In this document: in pieces, positions 24,401-36,461 of the stretch
Layout of the letters: each line of letters begins with the position of its first letter
Position numbering within the stretch: position 1 is the first letter of the stretch
NCBI GenBank assembly: GCA_026874595.1
Contig: CM049311.1
Coordinates: 36,189,176-36,253,175, forward strand
Direction of reading: 5' to 3'
DNA from: Sipunculus nudus
Taxonomy: Eukaryota > Annelida > Sipuncula > Golfingiida > Sipunculidae
Length of the DNA stretch: 64,000 nucleotides
Notes under the pieces: generated by a model
Database searches by the model: none
What the model was told of the DNA's origin: nothing
Seen by the model: the letters and a program-made list of their open reading frames with translations, nothing else
Made by a program: the position numbers and the translations under genes

Positions 24401-24490
24401 TGTTGGCTTTTTGTTAGCGAGGGTTTCAAATTTGCGATATTCGCGAAATGGAAATTAATAGCGAAAATAAATACTTCGTGAATAATATTC
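24401..24490 (+). mobile_element. fragment of the 10838-type MITE
   Basis: TGTTGGCTTTTTGTTAGCGAGGGTTTCAAATTTGCGATATTCGCGAA matches the left end of the 10838-11199 element in order; shown here only by its phrases TTGGCTTTTT, GCGAGGGTTT and TTTGCGATATTC. The right end is missing. Confidence 0.55.
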
Positions 24491-25422
24491 CCATCTACAT
24501 GTATACACGTGATCAGTAATCATGCTACAACCTAATATCATGTGCTGAAAGACTGATTAATATAATAATATTATATTGTATGAAGATAACTCGCAGGTAT
24601 GATAGAGAAAATGAACTTTCCTCGAAACTCTGAAAAAATGAAAATTTAATCCGGTGAATTTGCAGCAAAATACGGAAGTTTAATGAAATACGGGTTGCGG
24701 TGGGCATTATTAGCGTTTCCCTACTTCACTGGCGGCCCTTCCGGCGGCAAAAGAAACTGAACGTTCGAGTCTCTTGTAATGACAAGTCAAATACAAATTA
24801 CAATACAATTTTAGTATATCCCGCATGGTTATGGTTAAAATATCAGCTGATTGTTAATAGTCATGTTATTCATGTCAGCGTGCATTTAACATTTTAAAAC
24901 AAGATCCGCTCTGCTGAAAACAGTGCAACATGACCATTTTGCGTAATGCGCATGCGCGTGGAATATGTCTATTAAGCTCTTCCTTGGAAGCAGACCCGAT
25001 CCATCGGAAACCTTTAAATAGTTTTCCGACCATCAAGAGAACAGAATTATTCAAGCGAATGACATAGCTTTGACATTTTCAGTATTTATCCGTTTGATTT
25101 ATTTGTCATGGCTATCAATGGGGATGCCACTTCAAATGTAATTTAAGCCAAGCAACTTAATATGGAAATGCTTTCAAAACGATAAATTGATAGGAAGTCA
25201 CGATGCAAATGGACTGTAAGCAGAGGATCGAATTATTATCTTGTCATGACGGCAATATATCACTTGTTCTCTTCATATCAAAATACATTTCATATGTTGA
25301 GCGGATTAAATACACGAGTAATATGACACTGCGTTTACATATCACATAAATGAAGAAATGCGTTTTATTGTGACTGCCTTGAGTGTATGCGTTCATCCCC
25401 GTTCGCGTGTTTGTGTTTGTTT

Positions 25423-25564
25423 CAGGGGCGTAGCCAGGATTGAGGGAGGGGAGGGGACCATAATCAGTTGCGGAGCAAGAAATTCGAAAAGGGGGGGGGG
25501 GGTAGGGGCGCTAATTTGCATGTATGGGTACTATGAAAACAGTTATATATACGTGTATATGAAC

Positions 25565-25606
<42 letters not shown>

Positions 25607-25620
25607 TACTATTATTAATA
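25423..25620 (+). mobile_element. hAT-type element left end (copy A)
   Basis: Starts CAGGGGCGTAGCCAGG, followed by a G-rich run and a (TA)n tract (about 25568-25602). It is the same as 28010 onward. Its right terminus in this copy survives only as the few bases CCCTG at 26994-26998 because of the internal deletion. Confidence 0.7.
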
Positions 25621-26029
25621 ATTTTATTATTACTATACGTTATATATTTTAGTGTAAGAAAATATGTTTTTATTTATTATCAAGTATGAACCATGGTTTC
25701 ATTGAGGTTAGTTACAGGTACATGGGCAGGGTATGGGAGGGGGTGTCCACGAATTATTTCCACAAAAAATGATGATTTCCTGTTCCTGAAAAACTGTTCC
25801 CTTATGTCTTTGCGTTATGTAGTCAAACTGTAAAGAGGTTCAATAGTTAATATTGTTTTCCTTCAAAATAAGGATATAAAATTTCAATCGTTTTCATACA
25901 TGTTAATGGCGGAAAGGAGCATTTACGTTTGTAACTTACAAAATATTATCTTTTAAATGTAATGCTCGGAGTGAAATAACTGATATGTTGAAGTCTTATA
26001 ATAAACTTAGCATTTTACCGGGTTTCCTG

Positions 26030-26995
26030 GTCTCGACAGCACACAGGACTCCTAAGAGCACACACTGCGAGTTCGATTACCGGTATCATCACAAGGTAAC
26101 GTGGAGATCTCCAGATGGTCACACAGTAAATCAGATTGACCACATTCTGATAAACAACAAATGGAGGAGATCACTTCAAGATGTGAGAGTGTACCGTATG
26201 GCTGACGTCAACAGTGACCATCATTTGGTGATAGCTAAAGTCAAGCTGAAGTTAAGAACCACAAGAAAGGAAAAACAAGGCGAATGGTGTTTGACATCAT
26301 AAGGCTCAAGTCAGCAGACATCAAAAGAGAATTCACTGTTGAGGTGAGAAACCGCTTCAGCATGCTTGCCTGTATGACAGAGGATGACGACAGTAATGTG
26401 GAACAGAAGTGGGATAAAATCAAGAAGGTGTACACGGAAGCAGCTGCCAAAGTAATTGGATACAGAAAGAAGAAACACAGGAAGTGGAAAACACCAGACA
26501 CACTGAAACTAATAGACGAGAGAAGACACTGTAAGGAGAAAGTTCTGAGCACCGAGTCACCTCGGTTACTGGCAAGAGCAGAAGCAGAATACAAGGTAAA
26601 AGACAGAAAAGTAAAGAGAAGTGCCAGGAATGACAAAAGGGCATTCGTTGAGAGTTTGGCTGAAGAAGCAGAAAAGGCCGCAGCCAAGGGTGAACTGAGC
26701 GTGGTCTACAAAATTACCAGACAGCTCTGTGGACAAACCATCAACAGTACAGCACCTGTAAAATATAAGAATGGCATGAAAATAACATCAGAAAGAGAGC
26801 AAGCTGCTAGATGGATGCAGCACTTTCAAGAGGTGTTAAACTCGCCAAAACCAGATGAACCAGCTGACCCACCACCCAGCGAAGTGCTCCTGGAACTTGA
26901 CACTCATCCACCAACAGAAGAAGAAGTTCACGCCGCATTAAGGCAATAAAAAGTGGGAAAGCACCCGGAATAGATGCCATCCACACAGAGTTGCC
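26030..26995 (+). pseudogene. RTE-like non-LTR retrotransposon fragment (copy A): endonuclease end and RT linker
   Basis: Frame 25985-26302 carries the C-terminal part of an apurinic-type endonuclease (HKVTWRSPDG, NQIDHILINN, SDHHLV; the DHH is the catalytic end of the domain). After a one-base frame shift, frame 26284-26949 encodes a charged linker ending in the segment before RT (PPTEEEVHAA). The RT itself is absent because copy A is deleted from about 26995. Disabling shifts are identical to those in copy B, so it is a copy of the same dead insert. The antisense open frames across it (26241-26687, 26420-26644) are shadows. Confidence 0.9.
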
Positions 26996-28009
26996 CTGTG
27001 TTTTTGTTTACAACATGACTAACGCAATCATGAACAGAACATCGCATTTCCAGAAGGGACAAATGAAGACTCGACTAGATTTTGGTGTAAATCCGGTTCA
27101 TGATCCGGATTCAGGAACCTAATATCATGTGCTGAAAGACTGATTAATATAATAATATTATATTGTATGAAGATAACTCGCAGGTATGATAGAGAAAATG
27201 AACTTTCCTCGAAACTCTGAAAAAATGAAAATTTAATCCGGTGAATTTGCAGCAAAATACGGAAGTTTAATGAAATACGGGTTGCGGTGGGCATTATTAG
27301 CGTTTCCCTACTTCACTGGCGGCCCTTCCGGCGGCAAAAGAAACTGAACGTTCGAGTCTCTTGTAATGACAAGTCAAATACAAATTACAATACAATTTTA
27401 GTATATCCCGCATGGTTATGGTTAAAATATCAGCTGATTGTTAATAGTCATGTTATTCATGTCAGCGTGCATTTAACATTTTAAAACAAGATCCGCTCTG
27501 CTGAAAACAGTGCAACATGACCATTTTGCGTAATGCGCATGCGCGTGGAATATGTCTATTAAGCTCTTCCTTGGAAGCAGACCCGATCCATCGGAAACCT
27601 TTAAATAGTTTTCCGACCATCAAGAGAACAGAATTATTCAAGCGAATGACATAGCTTTGAAATTTTCAGTATTTATCCGTTTGATTTATTTGTCATGGCT
27701 ATCAATGGGGATGCCACTTCAAATGTAATTTAAGCCAAGCAACTTAATATGGAAATGCTTTCAAAACGATAAATTGATAGGAAGTCACGATGCAAATGGA
27801 CTGTAAGCAGAGGATCGAATTATTATCTTGTCATGACGGCAATATATCACTTGTTCTCTTCATATCAAAATACATTTCATATGTTGAGCGGATTAAATAC
27901 ACGAGTAATATGACACTGCGTTTACATATCACATAAATGAAGAAATGCGTTTTATTGTGACTGCCTTGAGTGTATGCGTTCATCCCCGTTCGCGTGTTTG
28001 TGTTTGTTT

Positions 28010-28153
28010 CAGGGGCGTAGCCAGGATTGAGGGAGGGGAGGGGACCATAATCAGTTGCGGAGCAAGAAATTCGAAAAGGGGGGGGGGGGGGTAGGGGCGC
28101 TAATTTGCATGTATGGGTACTATGAAAACAGTTATATATACGTGTATATGAAC

Positions 28154-28193
<40 letters not shown>

Positions 28194-31100
28194 TACTATT
28201 ATTAATAATTTTATTATTACTATACGTTATATATTTTAGTGTAAGAAAATATGTTTTTATTTATTATCAAGTATGAACCATGGTTTCATTGAGGTTAGTT
28301 ACAGGTACATGGGCAGGGTATGGGAGGGGGTGTCCACGAATTATTTCCACAAAAAATGATGATTTCCTGTTCCTGAAAAACTGTTCCCTTATGTCTTTGC
28401 GTTATGTAGTCAAACTGTAAAGAGGTTCAATAGTTAATATTGTTTTCCTTCAAAATAAGGATATAAAATTTCAATCGTTTTCATACATGTTAATGGCGGA
28501 AAGGAGCATTTACGTTTGTAACTTACAAAATATTATCTTTTAAATGTAATGCTCGGAGTGAAATAACTGATATGTTGAAGTCTTATAATAAACTTAGCAT
28601 TTTACCGGGTTTCCTGGTCTCGACAGCACACAGGACTCCTAAGAGCACACACTGCGAGTTCGATTACCGGTATCATCACAAGGTAACGTGGAGATCTCCA
28701 GATGGTCACACAGTAAATCAGATTGACCACATTCTGATAAACAACAAATGGAGGAGATCACTTCAAGATGTGAGAGTGTACCGTATGGCTGACGTCAACA
28801 GTGACCATCATTTGGTGATAGCTAAAGTCAAGCTGAAGTTAAGAACCACAAGAAAGGAAAAACAAGGCGAATGGTGTTTGACATCATAAGGCTCAAGTCA
28901 GCAGACATCAAAAGAGAATTCACTGTTGAGGTGAGAAACCGCTTCAGCATGCTTGCCTGTATGACAGAGGATGACGACAGTAATGTGGAACAGAAGTGGG
29001 ATAAAATCAAGAAGGTGTACACGGAAGCAGCTGCCAAAGTAATTGGATACAGAAAGAAGAAACACAGGAAGTGGATAACACCAGACACACTGAAACTAAT
29101 AGACGAGAGAAGACACTGTAAGGAGAAAGTTCTGAGCACCGAGTCACCTCGGTTACTGGCAAGAGCAGAAGCAGAATACAAGGTAAAAGACAGAAAAGTA
29201 AAGAGAAGTGCCAGGAATGACAAAAGGGCATTCGTTGAGAGTTTGGCTGAAGAAGCAGAAAAGGCCGCAGCCAAGGGTGAACTGATTTACAAAATTGCCA
29301 GACAGCTCTGTGGACAAACCATCAACAGTACAGCACCTGTAAAAGATAAGAATGGCATGAAAATAACATCAGAAAGAGAGCAAGCTGCTAGATGGATGCA
29401 GCACTTTCAAGAGGTGTTAAACTCGCCCAAACCAGATGAACCAGCTGACCCACCACCCAGCGAAGTGCTCCTGGAAATTGACACTCATCCACCAACAGAA
29501 GAAGAAGTTCACGCCGCATTAAGGCAATAAAAAGTTGGAAAGCACCCGGAATAGATGCCATCCACACAGAGTTGCTGAAAGCTGACATCACAACAGCAAC
29601 AAGGGTGTTAACTGACATCTTCCACAAGATATATGAAAAGGAAGAAATCCCAGAGGACTGGAGCAAGGGACTGATAGTGAAGCTGCCAAAGAAGGGAGAC
29701 CTCCAGAACTGTGACAACTGGAGAGGGATAACGCTGCTTTCTATCCCAAGCAAGGTCTTCTGTCGGGTTCTCCTGAAACGAATTGATGTGCCCATGAACC
29801 CCAAACTGCGAGATGAAGAAGCAGGATTCCGCAAAGGAAGAGGGTGCATTGACCAGATCTTTGCCTGACGTAATATCATCGAGCAATGCCTAGAGTGGAT
29901 CGCACCTTTACACATCAACTTCATTGACTTCAAAAGGGCTTTCGAAAGTGTCCACCGTAAAACCCTATGGAAGATTCTCCGATCATATGGGATCCCACCA
30001 AAGATAGTCAACATGATAGGCGAGTTTTACAGACACTTTGAATGCTCCATCATACTCAACAATGGGCTGACAGATCCATTCCCGGTGATCTCAGGAGTGA
30101 GGCAAGGCTGTATCCTATCACCCATACTCTTCCTTGTCACCATGGATTGGGTGATGCGCCAGACAACATCGGATCATCCCAGGGGAATTCAGTGGACCCT
30201 CTTCTAACAGCTGGAAGACCTTGATTTTGCTGACGACCTAGCTGTCTTGTCAACAAACCATGCCCACCTATAAGAGAAAGCCAACAGACTTAGTGCATTT
30301 TCCAAACAGAATGGTCTTAAGATCAATGCCCAGAAGACAGAAGTCATGACCATCAACCCAGCAAATAAGCAGCCAGTCACCATCAATGAAACAGAGCTGA
30401 ACTCAGTAGAAGACTTCACCTACCTTGGCAGAGTTATAAGCATTGATAACGGTGCTAAGAAAGACATCCAAGCCCGTCTTAACAAAGCCAGGGGTGCATT
30501 CAGCAGACTTCGACCAATCTGGAAGTCTAAGAAGTACAGTATCAAGACCAAAGTGAAGCTCTACAACTGCAATGTTAAATCAGTGCTGCTATATGGATCT
30601 GAATGCTGGGGGGAGGTGAAGGCAGACATCAGCAAAGTCAACGCTTTCCACAACAGTTGTCTCCGAAGGATATGTAACATATACTGGCCCAACAGAATTT
30701 CAGAGGACCAGTTGCCAGGAAATCATCACGGAGATCAAAAAGCGGCGCCTTAGCTGGCTTCGACACATCCTCAGGATGGAAGAGAGCCGGATACCCAAGA
30801 TTGCACTTCGCTGGACAGCAACAGGGAAACGGAAACCAGGACGCCCAAAATCAATTTGGCGAAGGACCACAGTCAGTGAACTGGAGCAATTTGGACTTAC
30901 CTGGGGAGAAGCCAAGAGAAAAGCACAGGACAGGAGCCAAGGGAGGGACATAGTTGCAGCCTCTTGCTCCTATAGGATCTAGAAGGATAAGTAAGTAAAG
31001 TACCAGAGCCGTGAGATTGTTCTCGGTCGACCTCAACCAGGGCCCGGTGCTCTGCAGTTGTTCTGCAGCTGTTCATAAATATCCTTATACTCAACTAATA

Positions 31101-31353
31101 AATTTGAAAGTAAGCAACTGCGGATAACTTTCACAAAATCTAATTGATAAATAATAAAAATGATATGACAAACGAAAATTTATCACGAATAGCAAAGGCA
31201 ATTTAATACATATATATGTATGTATGTATATATATTATATATTAGTATTAGATTAAATGAAATTCCGAAAGGACGGCGAGTACTTAATGCGCCCGGGGGG
31301 GGGGGGATGGGGGGGGGGGCATGCCCCCCTGCGGCCCCCTGGCTTCGCCCCTG
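28010..31353 (+). mobile_element. hAT-type element (TIR CAGGGGCGTAGCCAGG) carrying an inserted RTE-like element
   Basis: The left end CAGGGGCGTAGCCAGG at 28010 pairs with CCTGGCTTCGCCCCTG at 31338-31353, 15 of 16 bases. G-rich runs follow both termini (28079-28091, 31296-31320), as in other elements of this kind. No transposase is visible; what lies inside is an unrelated non-LTR retrotransposon, so a short non-autonomous element was probably invaded. Both flanks belong to another repeat that is found uninterrupted at 41966-42235. The target duplication is unclear because the flanks are TGTTT-rich. Confidence 0.75.
28590..31005 (+). pseudogene. decayed RTE-like non-LTR retrotransposon, endonuclease-RT (copy B)
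   Basis: The element would encode an endonuclease/reverse transcriptase that copies its RNA at a nicked target. Order seen: endonuclease C-terminal part (28680-28870; QIDHI, SDHHLV), charged linker (28871-29530), RT (29540-30430) with KAPGID, NWRGITLLS, GFRKGRGCIDQ, NFIDFKRAFESVHR, SGVRQGCILSP and the catalytic FADD at 30226-30237, then a C-terminal region to about 30982 with YLGRVIS, YGSECW, RRLSWLRHILRM and GKRKPGRPKSIWRR. The C-terminal organisation is RTE-like. Breaks: a frame shift near 28880, another near 29520, in-frame stops at 29866, 30205 and 30268, and a shift near 30710. The 5' part of the endonuclease is missing. The 3' end AAGGATAAGTAAGTAAAG suggests a short tandem tail. Confidence 0.92.
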
Positions 31354-31570
31354 TGTTTTTGTTTACAACATGACTAACGCAATCATGAACAGAACATCGC
31401 ATTTCCAGAAGGGACAAATGAAGACTCGACTAGATTTTGGTGTAAATCCGGTTCATGATCCGGATTCAGGAATGTCATCAAAGAATATTCACAAATGTAA
31501 AGTCATTTATGCACGAATGAACCTGGGTATAAGTGAATGCAAACACGGCTTTGGGAGCATGCCACAATAA
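31354..31570 (+). repeat. outer host repeat, right part
   Basis: Follows the hAT terminus. Phrases TACAACATGACTAACGCAAT, AGATTTTGGTGTAAATCC, ATTCAGGAATGTCATCA and AATATTCACAAATGTA match 42020-42190 in order. The left part of the same repeat (GTATGCGTTCATCCCCGTTC) lies at 25386 and 27973. This is the older repeat into which the hAT element inserted. Confidence 0.75.
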
Positions 31571-31976
31571 GAACCCTCAAATGGCGGAAGTTTACATTCC
31601 TTAGAATGAAAATTTCTAGTTTATACTAAATTTGTATTCATGTGGAATTTATAAATAAATTTATATATGTTATGTTAATTAAGAAAATATTTTGAACAGG
31701 ATACTTATTTTATATATACCATTCATCAAGAAATGACTGACTTTTTTTTAATTCAAGTTATTATAATATTCACTTCCCCATGGAAAAGATATAAACGTTA
31801 ATCAAATGATTATATAAATAAATAGGTCTGCACCAAAAAGTGTTTTCAGAAAGAGAAGAGAGTTAACTCACTCCCCCGAGATGCATGGTTTAATCATTTC
31901 AGAGTTTTACTAAAAGAAAATTAAATATTTTTACACCATAAATGTCAGCTGCTTCAGAAATAACCTTAACAATAAT
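31571..31976. other. intergenic, nothing recognised
   Basis: AT-rich, no open frame or repeat identified. Confidence 0.4.
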
Positions 31977-31991
31977 TCTCTCTCTCTCTCT

Positions 31992-32041
<50 letters not shown>
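31977..32041. repeat. (CT)n-(TA)n microsatellite at the broken 5' end of the LTR element
   Basis: CT repeats (31977-31993) run into a TA tract (31996-32041). Retrotransposon gag sequence starts immediately afterwards, without the expected 5' LTR or primer-binding site. Confidence 0.9.
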
Positions 32042-32046
<5 letters not shown>

Positions 32047-32059
32047 AAAAAGACAGCCT

Positions 32060-33517
32060 GGCAATGCAATTAGAATTAGAAAAAGTTGGAAATGCAACAT
32101 GAGCTAGCATTAAAACAGTTAGAATTAGAAAAAGAAAAACAGAGAGAAGAGAGGGAAGAACAAGAAAGGTTAGAAAGAGAAAGACTAGAATAGTAAAAGA
32201 AATTGAGCTAAAACGACTGGAGTTAGAAAGACTTAAAATAGAACATAGTCTACGTGCTGCCCCAACTCACAGTTTTGATGTTACTAAACACGTTAGACTT
32301 GTCCCACCTTTTCAAGAAAAAGAGGTTGATAAATATTACACTTTGAGAAGGAAGCTGAAAATTTAAAATGGCGTAAGGATAATTTGACTACGCTGTTACA
32401 AAGTGTATTGACTGGCAAGGCCAGAGGAATTTATCCATAGCTTTCGGTAGAAGCTGCTGCTGACTATGACCTGGTAAAACGGTTAATCCTAAAAGGTTAT
32501 GAGTTAGTTCCAGAGGCTTACCGCCAGAAATTCAGCAATTGGGAAAAGCGCAAAGAACAGACCTACGTCGAATTTGCTAGGACAAAAGAGCAGTTGTTTG
32601 ATCGCTGGTGTAGTTCTTAAAATGTAATGAAAGATTATAACAATTTGCGCCAGTTCATTTTGCTTGAAGAATTTAAGCGCTGCATTAACGCAGATGTTAA
32701 AACTTTTCTCGATGAGAAAAGTCCTGAAACACTTGACATTGCTGCTCAATTAGCTGATGATTATTCATTGACACACAAAATGTCCTTTACTAGCAAATCA
32801 AACCAGTCATTCACAAACAAGAATGTAAATCAGTATGGTCAAAAGAAGTTTAAAGCGCAGTCACCCAGTAAAAGTAGTCCTGATAGTTCAACAAAGCCCA
32901 TATCTACACCTCAGTCCACGTCCACTGTGTCTAAGTCCAACAAAGACCAGTCATTTTCAAAGAAAATCTGTAATTACTGCAAGAAGGAAGGTCATCTAAT
33001 ATCTGACTGCTGGAAACTTGCGAATAGACCAAATAGCAAACCTTCTGGTTTTGTTTCAAAATCTATGCATAGCATAGTACAAGAGCCAGGCTCTTTTCAT
33101 GTAAATCAAGGGTACATCTCCTTTGTTGACTCAAATAAAGAGTTTGATGCTACGGAGGCCCATGTGCCTTGTAAATCATTGTGTTCTCTAAATGAGGCTA
33201 AGTCCTTTTATGACTCTTGCGAGAGTATTTCAAATGAGGCCAGGTCCTCTTATGACAAGCAGAAGTTTGTTAATGCTGAGGAAAATTCCTCTGTTGACTC
33301 CCATGAGGAGTATGTTGATAAAAAGGATGTAGATTCCTTAGATGACTCTGAAACAGAGTTTATGACTGACACTGTCAATGTCAGTTCTTTGTATAATGAG
33401 GTTGAGGTAGTAGATTCCTCTCCTGACTCTGAAATAGAGTTATTTGAGCCATTCATACATGATGGTTTTGTATCACTTTCAAGTGATTTTTCAGATTCTA
33501 CCCCTGTTAGAATTTAG
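32060..33517 (+). pseudogene. gag of the Gmr1-like element
   Basis: The N-terminal part is a charged coiled coil (about 32070-32190, ELALKQLELEKEKQREEREE). A capsid-like region follows (VRLVPPFQEKEVDKYY; TTLLQSVLTGKARGIY; VPEAYRQKFSNWEK). Stops interrupt it at 32438-32440 and 32618-32620 with a frame change near 32340. The long open part 32627-33517 (296 codons) contains a CCHC zinc knuckle, C115-x2-C118-x4-H123-x4-C128 (KICNYCKKEGHLISDCW), which binds the RNA genome. A long Ser/Asp-rich acidic stretch with no recognised domain comes after it. It ends at a TAG (33515-33517) that sits in the same frame as the protease. Confidence 0.88.
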
Positions 33518-33820
33518 AGGGACACTGATTCCGGCCAGACTCTCATGTTAGCAAACACTTTGCCATTTTCTAATAGGTCCTTTACTGGTGCACATACACT
33601 TGTTGGTGGTGTGTTTTCAGACAGGCACACTTCAGTTTCGCTTCACAGCTTCCATTTAAGGTCAGATTTGATTTCTGGGAATATTACTGTGGGTATAAGA
33701 ACTACTTTGCCCTTTAAGGGAATTCAGTTGCTACTTGGCAATGATGTTACAGGTGATAAAGTACAGCCTGTACCAAAAGTGACAGAGGAGCCGTCACCTG
33801 ATCGGGACACTGGTCCATGA
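33518..33820 (+). pseudogene. retropepsin-like protease segment
   Basis: Directly after the gag TAG and in the same frame comes RDTDSGQTLMLANTLPFSNR, the start of a retropepsin-like fold, where the catalytic D-T/S-G triad would normally lie; here it reads D-T-D-S-G. Further expected landmarks are VGGVFSDRHTSVSLHSFHLR, SDLISGNITVGIR and LLLGNDVTG. A TGA at 33818-33820 ends the frame, which then resumes at 33839-34159 as the protease-to-integrase linker (SRSELIAEQHKDPDISCLF). The protease would cut the gag-pol polyprotein; this copy looks inactive. Confidence 0.75.
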
Positions 33821-34089
33821 AGTCGGGAAATTCCTGGTTTGTATCCTTCATGTGCTGTAACTGTATATATGGCCAAGAAAAACACACATGAGGACAATGC
33901 TCCAGATAATAACACTCTGGGAGTCACTAGTGACTCGTCTAATGACTCGCCCGTGCAGGATGCAGCATTCTCAAGGTCAGAACTTATCGCGGAACAGCAT
34001 AAGGACCCTGATATTTCGTGTTTGTTTCCCAGGGCAGTTTCTAAAGATGAGCTGTCACAGAACCCAGTTTGTTTCTATGTTAAAATGGA

Positions 34090-35330
34090 GTGCTTATGCG
34101 TAAATGGCGATCACCTGATATATGCACTGATGATGAGTGGGCCATCAAACATCAAATAGTAATGCCCAAAAGATTTTGTAGTGAAGTTCTAAGCATGGCA
34201 CATGAGGCTCCTTTGTCTGGCCATTTAGGTATAAATAAAACTTATCAGAAAGTTAGTACACACTTCTATTGGCCTAACCTCAGGAAAGATGTTGTACCAT
34301 ATTGTAAATCATGCCATACATGCCAGATGGTAGGCAAGCCCAATCAGAATCCTCCTAAGGACCCACTTAGGCCTATTCCTGCTTTCGATGAACCATTCAG
34401 TAGGATTATTGTTGATTGTGTTGGACCACTGCCCAAAACAAAATCTGGACATGAATACTTGCTGATAATCATGTGCATATCTACCTGGTTCCCTGAGGCA
34501 ATACCATTGCACAAAATTAATGCCAAAAGTGTTGTCAAAGCTCTGACCAAGTTTTTTTACAACTTTTGGATTACCGAATTCCGTCCAGTATGCCAAAGGG
34601 TCTAATTTTATGTCTGGCTTATTCCAACAAGTTATGCTTGAGCTAGGTATAAAACAGTACAGCTCTTCGCCAGATCATCCTGAAAGCCCTCGAGGGTTTT
34701 CACCAGACATTAAAAAATATGATCAGGACTTATTGCTTTGACACACAGATAGACTGGGATGAAGGAATCCACCTATTGCTGTTTGCTGTCAGAGAATCCT
34801 TTCAAGAGTCCTTAGGTTTCAGTCCCTTTGAACTAGTTTTTTGACACTCCGTTCGAGGTCCATTGAAACTGCTTAGAAAAAAAACTCTTGTGTGAAAATC
34901 CTGATTCTCTTAGTTTACTGCAGTGTGTCTCAGATTTTCGCACTAAACTACACAATGCTTGTGAGATTGCAAAGTCAAATCTAAAATCTGCACAAAGTAA
35001 AATGAAAACAAAGTATGACAAGCACACTGTAAGTAGGACGTTTGAGCCTGGTGAAAAGGTCCTTGCCTTACTTCCCATCCCTTGCAGACCTCTGCAAGCT
35101 AGGTATTTTGGTCCTTACATTGTTGACAAAAAAGTCAGTGATTTAAATTACATACTGTTGACACCAGATCGGCGTGAGAAGGAACTACTGTGCTCTGTTA
35201 ACATGTTGATACCATATTATGACAGAAATAGCACATCAGATGTTGTACAAAATGTTACTGCTGTTAATTGTGTAAACACTGACCCTGACCCAGTTAAAGT
35301 AGATACTGATTGTAAGTGTGATGTAGACAT
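34090..35330 (+). pseudogene. integrase of the Gmr1-like element
   Basis: Frame 34090-34605 holds the HHCC zinc-binding domain (H38-x6-H45...C75-x2-C78; APLSGHLGINKTY, YCKSCHTCQ), then the catalytic core starting IIVDCVGPLPK (first Asp at codon 109). The frame breaks near 34600. In the following sequence the position of the second catalytic Asp reads VQYAKGSNF, so that Asp is lost, while the Glu region is disrupted by a small deletion near 34690. Frame 34888-35427 supplies the C-terminal part (RTFEPGEKVLALLPIPCRPL, RYFGPYIVDKKVSDLNYILL, CSVNMLIPYYDR). Integrase inserts the cDNA into the host genome. It lies upstream of RT, the unusual feature of the element. Confidence 0.9.
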
Positions 35331-35333
35331 TCA

Positions 35334-36461
35334 GTGTGGTACAGTACCATTAAAAACACAGACGTGCTTAAAACCCTGGTTACCAAACTGTCACACCTTA
35401 CAGCACAACAACAACCAAACCTCATGAAAGTGCTGCGGAATTATGAACATTTGTTTAGTGACGTTCCAACGCGAACTAACATGTTGTGCCATGACGGCGA
35501 TGTTGGCGAGGCAAGCGCAGTCAAGCAACATCCATATAGACTGAATCCAGAAAAGCAAAAGTATCTACAGGATGAGATTCAATATTTGCTGGACAATGAT
35601 TCTATTGAACCTAGTAACAGTAACTGGAGTTCACCATGTATTCTTGTACCAAAACCTGATGGACGTTACCGTATGTGCACAGATTATCGAAAACTGAACT
35701 CTGTCACCAAGACTGACACGTTCCCGATTCCGAGGATCGATGATTGTATTGATACAGTCGGTAGCTCCAGATATGTCTCCAAGTTTGACTTGCTAAACGG
35801 ATTCTGGCAAGTTCCGCTTAAAGATCGAGCGAAAGAAGTGTCCGCATTTGTGACGCCGCAAGGACTGTACCAGTATAAAGTTATGCCGTTTGGCATGAAG
35901 AACTCGCCAGCCACGTTCCAGCGCCACATCTTTATGGTTGTCAAGGACATTCAGGGCTGCGACACATATATTGATGACCTTATCGTGTACAGCGACACCT
36001 GGGAGAAACATCTGCGTATACTTCGCGACCTCTTCGAAAGACTCAGTGAAGCACGTCTGACCGTCAACTTAGTAAAATCTGAGTTTTGTCATGCACAAGT
36101 AACATGTTTGGGTCATATTGTAGGGCAGGGTCAGGTAAAACCCATTGATGCTAAGATAAGTGCTATTTCTGCATTTCCTGGACCAGAGAACAAAAAGCAA
36201 ATAATGCGTTTTCTTAGTATGGTTGGATACTACAGGAAGTTTCGTCCAAATTTTTCTGCTGTAGCTGAACCTTTGACTAATTTGTTAAAGAAGAAACAAA
36301 AGTTTGTATGGAATGTTCAGTGTGAAAATGCATTTCAGAATTTGAAAGCAATTCTGCAAAGATCACCAGTTTTATCAGCGTCAGACTTTTCTGTACCTTT
36401 TAAGTTAGCTGTAGATGCTAGTGATACTGCTGCTGGTGATGTGTTGTTACAAGAAGGCTGA
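35334..36461 (+). pseudogene. reverse transcriptase of the Gmr1-like element
   Basis: Open for 375 codons. RT landmarks in order: SNWSSPCILVPKPDGRYRMC (98-115), TDYRKLN (116-122), FDLLNGFWQVPL (151-162, first catalytic Asp D152), YKVMPFGMKNSPATFQR (181-197), the YIDD box at 212-215, LGHIVGQGQVKP (259-270) and FLSMVGYYRKF (293-303). The RNase H domain opens FKLAVDASDTAAGDVLLQEG (356-375; D361) and is cut by TGA. The first ~30 codons overlap the integrase frame, so a shift lies between 35334 and 35427. RT motifs are intact even though the element as a whole is broken. Confidence 0.93.

Larger units (their letters stand above)
24529..27116. repeat. tandem duplication, copy A (internally deleted)
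   Basis: Nearly every base from 24529 to about 26995 recurs 2587 bp downstream (27116-29575) with only a handful of substitutions and small indels plus differing G-run and (TA)n lengths. Copy A then jumps from inside the RT gene (CACACAGAGTTGC) directly to the hAT right terminus and outer flank (CCTGTGTTTTTGTTTACAAC), losing sequence equivalent to 29576-31348, about 1.77 kb, at a 2-base overlap. It ends GGATTCAGG, where copy B begins. The shared inactivating frame shifts show that the element decayed before the duplication. Confidence 0.9.
27117..31472. repeat. tandem duplication, copy B (more complete)
   Basis: Begins AACCTAATATCATGTG exactly as at 24529 and continues through the complete hAT/RTE nest to GGATTCAGGAA at 31472, where sequence no longer matches the copy A end. 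It holds the nested elements listed separately. Overall identity with copy A is very high by eye; visible differences include a 6-bp change near 29284 and single-base changes near 27661, 29076 and 29345. Confidence 0.9.

Noticed and set aside
26241-26687. 148-codon antisense frame and its copy at 28828-29274
   Set aside because: They lie exactly antisense to the RTE-like linker region and inherit openness from it; no independent features.
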